A stretch of DNA of 15,587 nt from Bacteroidales bacterium UBA1800 (GTDB lineage: Bacteria > Bacteroidota > Bacteroidia > Bacteroidales > VadinHA17). The notes under the pieces are model-generated. The model was given only the letters and a program-made list of their open reading frames with translations. It did not search any database and had not been told where the DNA came from. Below, piece by piece: positions 7,559 through 14,535 of this stretch. Location: positions 425 to 16,011 of the forward strand of contig DCFQ01000084.1 of NCBI GenBank assembly GCA_002319915.1. Direction: 5' to 3'. Positions within the stretch are counted from its first letter, which is position 1, and each line of letters opens with the position of its first letter. The translations under genes were made by a program, and so were the position numbers.

Positions 7559-8455
7559 TTACGACCGGGGATGGAACATAATGAGAGTATCCCGCAAATA
7601 ACCCCTGTCGATATGGGTATATATCTCGGTGGTGAGGATCGACTCGTGCCCGAGCATTTCCTGGACCGCCCTCAGGTCGGCCCCTGCCTCTACCATATGC
7701 GTGGCAAACGAATGCCGGAAGGTATGCGGGCTTATCTTCTTCCTGATGCCCGCCCTGCCTGCAAGGTCCTTGACTATCGTAAAGACCATTGCCCGGGACA
7801 GCTTCCTCCCTCTCCTGTTTAGAAATACGATGTTCTCATCATGGATGACGGGAAGCCGCTTCCTGTCAATCATGTAAAGATCGATCTCTTTCAGGGTCTT
7901 TCGTCCCACAGGTACCAGCCGCTGCTTGTTCCCTTTGCCGGTAACGCTTACATAAAAGTCGGTCCGGTTTATGTCGGTGAGCCTTAGCCCGACGAGTTCC
8001 GAGACCCTCAGTCCACAGCCGTAGAGGGTTTCTATTATAGCCTTGTTCCGATGGCCATCGGGCCTGCTGAGATCGATTATGCCCACGATTCTGTCGATCT
8101 CTTCCAGCGACAGAACCTCCGGAAGCTTTAGACCGATCTTCGGGGATTCGATAAGGGAGGAGGGGTTTTCGGAAATCTCACCTTCGATAAGGAGAAACCT
8201 GAAGAACGCCTTTATTCCTGATATCACCCTTGCCTGGGTCCTTGCATTGTCATTTTCACTCCCGAACCAGATGATGAATTCTTTCAGGTCATTGAAGGTT
8301 GTTTTGCCGGGATCCGCCATTTCCTTCCCTTCAAGGAAGAGCTCAAGCTTTTGGACATCATCGGTATACGCCTCAATACTGTTGATTGAGAGTGATTTTT
8401 CAAGCCTCAGGTAGGTGGTAAAGTCTCTAAGTGCCTGTTTCCAGGAAAGGCTCAT
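7559..8455 (-). CDS. xerD: Site-specific tyrosine recombinase XerD/XerC family
   Basis: 298 residues from the ATG at 8455, the length of Escherichia coli XerD. Chromosomal Xer recombinases resolve chromosome dimers at dif in the terminus with FtsK. The N-terminal SAM-like core-binding domain spans about residues 1-95. The catalytic domain shows the complete set R150 (GCGLRVSELVGL), K174 (TGKGNKQR), H244 and R247 (HTFRHSFATHM), H270 (LGHESI) and nucleophile Y279 (EIYTHI). The frame is open 52 codons further to 8611, but that extension would run into aroQ and has no family similarity. MSLSWKQALRDFTTYL is where Xer proteins normally begin. The shikimate/glycolysis neighbours and absence of integron or phage genes argue for the housekeeping recombinase. 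I cannot tell XerC from XerD by eye with certainty. A small hairpin, CGTTT/AAACG (8475-8487), lies just before the start. Confidence 0.9.
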   Translation of the reverse strand: MSLSWKQALRDFTTYLRLEKSLSINSIEAYTDDVQKLELFLEGKEMADPGKTTFNDLKEFIIWFGSENDNARTQARVISGIKAFFRFLLIEGEISENPSSLIESPKIGLKLPEVLSLEEIDRIVGIIDLSRPDGHRNKAIIETLYGCGLRVSELVGLRLTDINRTDFYVSVTGKGNKQRLVPVGRKTLKEIDLYMIDRKRLPVIHDENIVFLNRRGRKLSRAMVFTIVKDLAGRAGIRKKISPHTFRHSFATHMVEAGADLRAVQEMLGHESILTTEIYTHIDRGYLRDTLIMFHPRS

Positions 8456-8521
8456 TGCGTTGTCGGGTTCGGATCGTTTATCAAACGGGTACAAGGTAAT
8501 ACAAAGTAAGGGACTGGTGCA

Positions 8522-8552
8522 TTTGAGGGTTGCTATTTTTTGTCTATTTTTA
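8522..8552 (+). promoter_or_regulatory. Promoter of aroQ-pyk
   Basis: TTTG (8522-8525) is followed after exactly 19 bp by TATTTTTA (8545-8552). This is the Bacteroidota -33/-7 pair TTTG-N19-TAnnTTTG with one mismatch in the last base. It lies 30 bp upstream of the aroQ start, giving a short leader. It is the only place in the window where both boxes occur at the right spacing. Confidence 0.45.
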
Positions 8553-8582
8553 TCGGATAATTGAGACAGCCAGACCCGGACT

Positions 8583-9017
8583 ATGAAAATACAGATAATA
8601 AACGGCCCCAACCTGAACCTGCTCGGTAAGAGGGAACCTGAGAAATATGGCGCCCGGTCATTTGAAGAGTACCTTAAGCTTATCAGGGAAAGATTTCCGA
8701 AGATCGAAATAAGTTATTTCCAGTCGAATGTTGAGGGTGAAATCATAAACAAGATGCATGAGACCGGATTTGACTTCGACGGTATCATCCTCAATGCCGG
8801 AGGATATACCCACACCTCTGTGCCGATAGCCGATGCCATAACATCCATCAGTTGCCCGGTGGTTGAGGTGCATATCACCAATATTCTGTCGCGCGAGGAA
8901 TTCCGCCATAACAGCCTGATTGGAAAGTTCTGCGCCGGATCGATCTCAGGATTCGGGCTCGACAGCTACCGGCTGGCAATCGAGGCTCTCATAGAAATCA
9001 AAAAGAACGGGAAATGA
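8583..9017 (+). CDS. aroQ: 3-dehydroquinate dehydratase, type II
   Basis: 144 residues, typical for the dodecameric type II enzyme. It dehydrates 3-dehydroquinate to 3-dehydroshikimate in the shikimate pathway for aromatic amino acids. The N-terminal motif NGPNLNLLGKREPEKYG (7-23) holds the catalytic R17 and Y22 on the flexible lid. LNAGGYTHTSV supplies N71 and H77, and VEVHITN (H97) and SREEFRHNS (R104, R108) complete the substrate pocket. NAGGYTHTS replaces the common NPGAYTHTS, a conservative change. The ATG at 8583 has no upstream in-frame alternative that keeps the lid motif at the usual place. The stop codon overlaps the pyk start by 4 nt (ATGA), so the pair is translationally coupled. 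It is divergent from xerD. Confidence 0.97.
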   Translation: MKIQIINGPNLNLLGKREPEKYGARSFEEYLKLIRERFPKIEISYFQSNVEGEIINKMHETGFDFDGIILNAGGYTHTSVPIADAITSISCPVVEVHITNILSREEFRHNSLIGKFCAGSISGFGLDSYRLAIEALIEIKKNGK

Positions 9018-10453
9018 AGGGGCCGGTCAGGAAACGGACAAAGATTGTTGCGACGATCTCCGACAAAAGATGTGATCCTGACTTCATCAGGCAGCTGTAT
9101 GAAGAGGGGATGGATGTCGTAAGGATCAATTCTGCACATCTTGATATTGATTCCGCAATTAGGATCATCAGGAATGTTCGGTCGGTCTCAGATCAGATTG
9201 CAATCCTGATCGACACGAAGGGCCCGGAGATAAGGACCACTGTTTGTGATTCCCCGATAATCCTGAAAAAAGGGTCAAAGATCCTTATAGCGGCAGATCC
9301 TTCCTCTAAAAGCACGAGCCGGGTCATAAATGTCACTTACAAATCATTCGCGGAGGATATTCCCGAAGGGTCAGCCATCCTCATTGACGATGGCGAAATT
9401 GAGCTTAGGGCCGCAGGCAGGGTTGACAACATGCTTGAATGTCTCGTGGAAAATGACGGCGTCCTTGGATCAAGAAAAAGCGTGAATGTGCCGGGAGTCA
9501 GGATCTGGCTTCCGTCGCTCACTGAAAAGGACAGGGATTTCATAAAGATGGCTGTTGAGAACCAGGTTGATTTTATTGCCCATTCGTTCGTGAGATCAGC
9601 GCAGGATGTGGCTGATGTCCGGAAGGCACTTGATGACCTGAACGGCAGCATCAAAATCATTGCCAAGATCGAGAATGAGGAGGGAGTGAATAACATCGAT
9701 GAGGTCATCGAAAATGTTTACGGGGTAATGGTGGCAAGGGGAGACCTGGCAATCGAGATCCCGTATGAAAAGGTCCCGGGAATTCAGCGGATGATAATCT
9801 CGAAATGCATTAATGCCCGCAAAACGGTGATTGTCGCCACTCAGATGCTTCATTCGATGATCGAGAATCCAAGGCCGACAAGGGCCGAAGTGAGTGACAT
9901 TGCTAATGCCATTTACTCTCAGACCGATGCCACGATGCTCAGTGGTGAGACAGCCACCGGTAAATACCCGGTAGAGGCCGTCAGGACCATGACAAGGGTT
10001 GCCCTGGAGGTGGAGGGAAATAAGGACAGGTTCCTCGACCTTCCTTCACAGGGAAATGTAGGGGAGGTTTCAGCCTACCTGGCAAAAGTCGCGGTAAAGA
10101 CTGCGGTAAGGCTCGACTCAAAGGTCATAATTGCCGATACCACGGGAGGAAAGACCATCAGGGATATGGCCGCCTACCGCGGGTACAAGCTTATACTCGC
10201 CCAGTGTTATTCGACGAGGACCATGAGGGAGCTTGCACTTTCATATGGTGTGTACGCCAGTTACCAGGAGAGGAAAAAGTCGGTCGATGATTTTATTCAT
10301 ATTGCCCTGAAGGACCTGACTGCAAAGCACGATCTTAAAAATGAGGACCTTATTGTTGTCCTGGCCGGGAACTTTTCCGGGGGTTCAGGGTTTTCATTTA
10401 TTGAGGTAGGTTCGGTCGAGTATCTCAAGGACAGGGTTGATATTGTAGACTGA
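9014..10453 (+). CDS. pyk: Pyruvate kinase
   Basis: 479 residues. The cytoplasmic enzyme converts PEP + ADP to pyruvate + ATP, the last glycolytic step. The A domain (TIM barrel) starts with TKIVATISDKRCDPDF, a form I associate with Bacteroidota pyruvate kinases. Key residues: R37 in VVRINSAH; D67, T68, K69, G70, P71 and E72 in IDTKGPEIR; catalytic K218 and metal ligand E220 in IIAKIENEEG; ARGDLAIEIP (241-250); VATQMLHSMIENPRPTRAE (274-292); and MLSGETATGKYP (308-319). The B domain is about 74-165 and the C domain about 345-479. The serine that binds potassium in canonical enzymes (NFSH) is alanine here (N39-S-A41-H42), while E72, the mark of potassium-dependent enzymes, is kept. It overlaps aroQ by 4 nt. 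No hairpin-plus-T-run terminator is evident after the stop. Confidence 0.97.
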   Translation: MKGPVRKRTKIVATISDKRCDPDFIRQLYEEGMDVVRINSAHLDIDSAIRIIRNVRSVSDQIAILIDTKGPEIRTTVCDSPIILKKGSKILIAADPSSKSTSRVINVTYKSFAEDIPEGSAILIDDGEIELRAAGRVDNMLECLVENDGVLGSRKSVNVPGVRIWLPSLTEKDRDFIKMAVENQVDFIAHSFVRSAQDVADVRKALDDLNGSIKIIAKIENEEGVNNIDEVIENVYGVMVARGDLAIEIPYEKVPGIQRMIISKCINARKTVIVATQMLHSMIENPRPTRAEVSDIANAIYSQTDATMLSGETATGKYPVEAVRTMTRVALEVEGNKDRFLDLPSQGNVGEVSAYLAKVAVKTAVRLDSKVIIADTTGGKTIRDMAAYRGYKLILAQCYSTRTMRELALSYGVYASYQERKKSVDDFIHIALKDLTAKHDLKNEDLIVVLAGNFSGGSGFSFIEVGSVEYLKDRVDIVD

Positions 10454-10489
10454 CGTCAGGGTCTTGGTCTGATTTTTGAGGGTTTATTA

Positions 10490-10645
10490 ATGCCAAAACA
10501 CCAGCTGCAGATGAATAAAACCTCGTATATTTCTTCATGGATGAAAAACTGCCCGATCGATCTTCCACTGTCCAGCCGGGAGGATGTTGCATTGTCATCC
10601 GCAACCGGTCTGCGGGATCAAAGATCCGGTTGTAACTTTAATTAA
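10490..10645 (+). CDS. Possible small ORF between pyk and the type IX cargo gene
   Basis: An ATG-to-TAA frame of 51 codons occupies most of the 221-bp gap after pyk, beginning MPKHQLQMNKTSYISSWMKN. It has no recognisable motif, transmembrane segment or signal peptide, and only a weak GAGGG 10 bp upstream. Its end overlaps the inverted repeat before the next gene. Chance is a reasonable explanation, because 51 codons is not long for this base composition. It is listed because nothing else accounts for the gap. Low confidence as a real gene. Confidence 0.12.
   Translation: MPKHQLQMNKTSYISSWMKNCPIDLPLSSREDVALSSATGLRDQRSGCNFN
10602..10632 (+). promoter_or_regulatory. Nested inverted repeat upstream of the type IX cargo gene
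   Basis: CAACC (10602-10606) pairs with GGTTG (10628-10632), and inside it GGATC (10615-10619) pairs with GATCC (10623-10627) around an AAA loop. An 8-nt bulge on the left arm interrupts the stem. It is followed by TAACTTTA (10633-10640), a one-mismatch -7 element, and then the ribosome-binding site. It could be a weak terminator for aroQ-pyk or an operator next to the downstream promoter. There is no T-run to decide for termination. Confidence 0.25.
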
Positions 10646-10658
10646 CTAACCAAACGCC

Positions 10659-10669
10659 GGGAGGAGAGG
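10659..10669 (+). promoter_or_regulatory. Strong Shine-Dalgarno sequence deciding a GTG start
   Basis: GGGAGGAGAGG ends 5 bp before the GTG at 10675. It supports that start, which places a signal peptide directly at the N-terminus. Most other genes in the window show no such sequence, so translation of this gene may be set differently. Confidence 0.6.
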
Positions 10670-10674
10670 AAAAA

Positions 10675-13305
10675 GTGAAGAATTCAGTTTTAAGGAGATT
10701 GTTGACGGTTGCATTTTTCTCAGCCTGCTTTCTTAAGGCCAGTGCAACTCATAACAGGGCAGGGGAAATAACCTATGTACAGATTTCGGATCTCACCTAT
10801 GAAATCACGATCCAGACTTTTACATATACCCAGAGCTATGCCGACAGGCCGGAGCTTACTGTACAATGGGGCGATAACACGTCTTCAGTGGCCCAAAGGA
10901 TAAATGGACCGAACCGTTTTGGCGAGATCCTTCCCAATTTTTACAAGAAGAACATTTATAAAGTAACACACACCTATCCCGGCCCCGGCGTCTATAAGAT
11001 CCTCATGCAGGATCCCAACAGGAATCAATATATATTGAACATTCCCAATTCAGTGAATGTCATTTTCTCGATCTCCACAACCTTGATAGTGAATCCTGCC
11101 ATTGGAAGGAACAGCACTCCGGTGCTCCTGAATCCGCCTTATGACAAGGCGGCAAGGGGGTATGTATTCATTCATAATCCCGGAGCATTTGACCCTGACG
11201 GTGACAGCCTTTCATATGAAATGACGGTCTGCACCAGGGAGGATGGCAAGCCGATTGCAAACTATACACTTCCGCCGGCAACTAATTCCATAAAGGTCGA
11301 CGCTGTCACCGGTGACCTGATCTGGGACACGCCGAGGGACACCGGCAAGTACAACGTGGCAATGAACATCATCGAATGGCGGTACGGCAGGAAGATAAGC
11401 GTCGTTGAAAGGGACATGCAGATCGAGGTCTTCGATACGAAAAACAAGCCCCCGGTTAACGGTCCCCTCCGCGATATGTGCGTCCAGGTAGGGGATGTGG
11501 TTGATTATGATGTTACTTCAACAGATCCGGATAATGACGGGATCGGATTGCATGCGGCTTCCGGGATCTTTTCGCTTGCCGCATGCCTGGCGACATTTAC
11601 TAAACTGGATTCGGTAGCCGGGTTTGCTTCTGCGAAGTTGCACTGGGTCCCATGCTATGAAGCCGTGAGGAGCCAGCCCTATGATGTTGTCATTAAATCC
11701 GATGACTACAGCGGTGAACTTAAGCTCTCGGATATCGACCTCATGAAGATCAAAGTGCTGGGACCGCCACCGCACCTCATCGGGGGAGTACCGGCCGGGA
11801 AATTTATCAGGCTCAGCTGGAGCAGCTACGGAACCAATGTGATTTCCGGGTTCAATATTTACCGGAGGGAAGGGGTCTCGTCCCTGAAGGTGGACTCCTG
11901 CACATCCGGGGTCCCATCTTCGTCCGGATTCGTCAAAGTGGGGTATGCCGACGGGAGCGGCACAACTTCGTTTACAGACACAAACACCGGGGAGGGGCTC
12001 GATTACGGAAAGGAGTACGCTTACAGGATCGTTGCGCTCTTCGCCAACGGGACCGAAAGCAAAACATCGAACGAGATCCTGTCGTCGCTTGTATCCGGTC
12101 TCCCGCTCATCACACACGTGACAGTCAGGACCACCTCCCAGACAACAGGATCGATCTATATGAGCTGGAGAAAACCCGAAAGGCTCGACACAATCCCGGC
12201 CAACGGCCCGTACGAATATATCATATCCAGGGCCGCTGGGATTGCGGGAACTTCGTACCAGGAGATAAAGAGGATCCAGACAGTCAATCTTAATGATACC
12301 GTATATGTTGACACTCTGATAAATACGCAGACGACGGGGTACAACTATAAAATTGAGCTTTACAACAATGCCACCGGAAACAGGTTCCTGATCGGCGAAC
12401 CGGCATATGCATCGTCACTCTATTTAACCGCCTCCCCCGGCGACAGGAAGGTCAGGTTTGTCATATCCCGGAACGTACCGTGGATTAACTCACGGTATGA
12501 TATTTTCCGACTTAACACATCGACATCACGCTACGATTCCATCGGCACGACAAACCAGCTCAGCTATGTTGATGAAGGACTCGTCAATGGAACCGAGTAT
12601 TGCTACTACGCCAGATCGACGGGAAGTTATCCGGGTATTGGGATGCCGGTCAACCTTCAGAATTTTTCGGAATCAACCTGTGTGACTCCAATTGACAATG
12701 AAGCACCGTGTCCACCTCTAATAACCGTGACAAGCCAGTGCGACAGCCTGTACAATACCATTTCGTGGAGTATAAACGACCCGGTTTGCTTCGCCGATGT
12801 TGCCGGCTACGAGGTCTATTACAAGGGTCTTGGGGACACAACGCTGGTCGCCACGATAAACGACAGGAACACATTCACTTACAGGCATGAGCCGGGTCAG
12901 TTGATTTCAGGCTGCTATGCTGTGACAGCATTTGACAATGCTGGCAATGAGAGCCGTAAATCGGACGTGGTCTGCACAGGCGATGTGTGCAGCTACTTTG
13001 AAATACCGAATGTCTTTACCCCTAACGGTGACGGCATTAACGACCGGCTCGTTGCCAAGACTTCGGGGCTGATTGAAAAGATCAATTTTAAACTGTTTAA
13101 CCGCTACGGCGTCCTTATATTCCAGACCGAAGAGCCTAAAATCAACTGGGACGGGTATTACAAAGGCAAGATCGTATCTCCCGGCGTTTATTTCTACCAG
13201 TGTGAAGTTTTTGAAAGAAAACTCTCGGGCGTTCAGCAGTTCCACCTGGCGGGGTTCGTTCATGTGATTACTGAAGAGGGGGCATCAAACAGGCAGCAGC
13301 TTTAA
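10675..13305 (+). CDS. Secreted multi-domain surface protein with T9SS type B sorting domain
   Basis: 876 residues from a GTG start. A signal peptide (about 1-24, ending ASA before THNRAGEITY) directs Sec export. The THNRAGEITY opening followed by LTYEITIQTFTYT is typical of large Bacteroidota gliding-type surface proteins. A PKD-like region follows (about 40-140; QWGDN, VTHTYPGPGVYKI), then cadherin-like segments with DPDGDSLSYEM (173-183) and DPDNDGIGLHAASG (284-297). About four fibronectin type III-like modules follow (about 364-470, 476-580, 585-670, 676-767). The C-terminus is the gliding-motility-associated type B CTD (about 779-865): NVFTPNGDGIND (779-790), FKLFNRYGVLIFQ and INWDGYYKGKIVSPGVYFYQ. 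This domain routes the protein across the outer membrane by the type IX system. No catalytic domain is visible, so an adhesive or structural role is inferred. A secreted TPR gene follows 22 bp downstream. Confidence 0.92.
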   Translation: MKNSVLRRLLTVAFFSACFLKASATHNRAGEITYVQISDLTYEITIQTFTYTQSYADRPELTVQWGDNTSSVAQRINGPNRFGEILPNFYKKNIYKVTHTYPGPGVYKILMQDPNRNQYILNIPNSVNVIFSISTTLIVNPAIGRNSTPVLLNPPYDKAARGYVFIHNPGAFDPDGDSLSYEMTVCTREDGKPIANYTLPPATNSIKVDAVTGDLIWDTPRDTGKYNVAMNIIEWRYGRKISVVERDMQIEVFDTKNKPPVNGPLRDMCVQVGDVVDYDVTSTDPDNDGIGLHAASGIFSLAACLATFTKLDSVAGFASAKLHWVPCYEAVRSQPYDVVIKSDDYSGELKLSDIDLMKIKVLGPPPHLIGGVPAGKFIRLSWSSYGTNVISGFNIYRREGVSSLKVDSCTSGVPSSSGFVKVGYADGSGTTSFTDTNTGEGLDYGKEYAYRIVALFANGTESKTSNEILSSLVSGLPLITHVTVRTTSQTTGSIYMSWRKPERLDTIPANGPYEYIISRAAGIAGTSYQEIKRIQTVNLNDTVYVDTLINTQTTGYNYKIELYNNATGNRFLIGEPAYASSLYLTASPGDRKVRFVISRNVPWINSRYDIFRLNTSTSRYDSIGTTNQLSYVDEGLVNGTEYCYYARSTGSYPGIGMPVNLQNFSESTCVTPIDNEAPCPPLITVTSQCDSLYNTISWSINDPVCFADVAGYEVYYKGLGDTTLVATINDRNTFTYRHEPGQLISGCYAVTAFDNAGNESRKSDVVCTGDVCSYFEIPNVFTPNGDGINDRLVAKTSGLIEKINFKLFNRYGVLIFQTEEPKINWDGYYKGKIVSPGVYFYQCEVFERKLSGVQQFHLAGFVHVITEEGASNRQQL

Positions 13306-13327
13306 GGAACCAGTGAAAGGAAAGAAG

Positions 13328-14530
13328 ATGAAAAAACCGTTAATTCTTATTTTGCTCATTATAAATGCCCGCCTGCTTGTCGCACAACCGTCAGCAGATT
13401 ATATTATGAAAGGCAGGGCGCTGATGGAAGCAGGGAAGCCGCAGGAGGCAGCAAGGGTCCTTACGGAAGCCGCCGGTAAATCAGGTGATTACAGGCTGTT
13501 GACCGAGAGGGCGGAAGCCTTCATTCAAAGCGGAGATTATACCAGGGCGATCAGCGATCTGAACTCTGCAAATACAATCACCCCGGGTTCCGGTGAATTC
13601 GGCCTGGCCCGCATTTACGCAATCAGGGGCAATGCATCAACATCGGTTTACCATCTGGAATTATGCCTGCAATCATCTTTTAAAAGGAGTGAAAAGGAAG
13701 TCATGCTCGATCCTGCATTCAGCACCGTTGAAAACACTCCGGAGTGGCGACAGTTTTGGAAAAAGGACTGGTATAACAATTATGAAAAGGCACTGGCGGA
13801 AATTGAATATGATCTTGAAACAGGAAGCCTGGCAGATGCGAAGGGCACCCTGAATGACCTGTCGGCTTCCTATTCGGAGAGTGACGGAAATGTTTATGCC
13901 GGCGCACTGATCTCTTTTTCCGAGGGAAAATTTACGGAATCCGTCAGGGCTCTCAGCGGTTTACTGCAGGAGGAACCATCGGATGAGAAATATCTCCGCC
14001 TGTTCGCTAGGGCACAGGCAGCTGCCGGTAATCATGCAGGAGCGTCGGCCACATATTCCAGGCTGATTGAGCTTGGCGTCCCCGACGCAGCATTCTATCT
14101 GTCGAGAGCCGAATGTTTCAGGAAGACAGGGGAAAATGATAAAGCCGATTCGGATGTAACAAAGTATCTTTCTTTTTACCCTGGCGATAAAAAAGCTCTC
14201 AGCTTTGCCGGGAAGGTTGCATCGGCCGGCGGTGACAACATAAAGGCCCTCGAATATTTCTCGGACAATCTCAGGCTCCATCCGAACGATCCGGGATGCT
14301 ACATCGACAGGGCAAACGCTTACTTTGTTTCCCGGTCATGGGAGCTTGCCATAAAGGATTACAGCATGTCTCTCGATCTTCAGCCTTCCAATCCGGAGGT
14401 ATGGCTCAACAAGGGAATTTCACTTCTGAATGCAGGCAAAGCCGAAGATGCGTGCCATGATTTCAGGATGGCTTTCAGCCTTGGCAACAGGAAGGCTACG
14501 GATTATATCAGCAGGAATTGCATTAAATAG
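13328..14530 (+). CDS. Secreted tetratricopeptide-repeat protein
   Basis: 400 residues from the ATG at 13328. That start is preferred because AAAGGAAAG sits just upstream and the signal peptide MKKPLILILLIINARLLVAQ begins at once. An in-frame GTG at 13313 would add five residues. After the signal the protein is almost entirely helical repeat. TPR-like units are visible at about 21-52, 55-87, 184-216, 219-250, 254-285, 288-320, 322-354 and 356-388. The middle (about 105-180) contains LDPAFSTVENTPEWRQFW, a linker seen in some Bacteroidota TPR proteins. No lipobox cysteine follows the signal, so a soluble periplasmic or exported scaffold is likely. It lies directly behind the type IX cargo gene and is probably co-transcribed. 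A role as its partner or chaperone is inference only. Its stop is 5 bp from the convergent kinase gene's stop. Confidence 0.85.
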   Translation: MKKPLILILLIINARLLVAQPSADYIMKGRALMEAGKPQEAARVLTEAAGKSGDYRLLTERAEAFIQSGDYTRAISDLNSANTITPGSGEFGLARIYAIRGNASTSVYHLELCLQSSFKRSEKEVMLDPAFSTVENTPEWRQFWKKDWYNNYEKALAEIEYDLETGSLADAKGTLNDLSASYSESDGNVYAGALISFSEGKFTESVRALSGLLQEEPSDEKYLRLFARAQAAAGNHAGASATYSRLIELGVPDAAFYLSRAECFRKTGENDKADSDVTKYLSFYPGDKKALSFAGKVASAGGDNIKALEYFSDNLRLHPNDPGCYIDRANAYFVSRSWELAIKDYSMSLDLQPSNPEVWLNKGISLLNAGKAEDACHDFRMAFSLGNRKATDYISRNCIK

Positions 14531-14535
14531 ATCCC

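Noticed and set aside
8502..8509. Minus-strand TTACTTTG as a promoter for xerD
   Set aside because: One mismatch to TAnnTTTG and no -33 box at 19-20 bp, so it is too weak to annotate.
8456..8611. 52-codon N-terminal extension of xerD
   Set aside because: It would overlap the aroQ start and its promoter, and it has no family similarity. The ATG at 8455 gives the exact normal XerD length.
11518..12117. Minus-strand frame of 199 codons
   Set aside because: Antisense to the fibronectin-like region of the type IX cargo protein, with no motif of its own.
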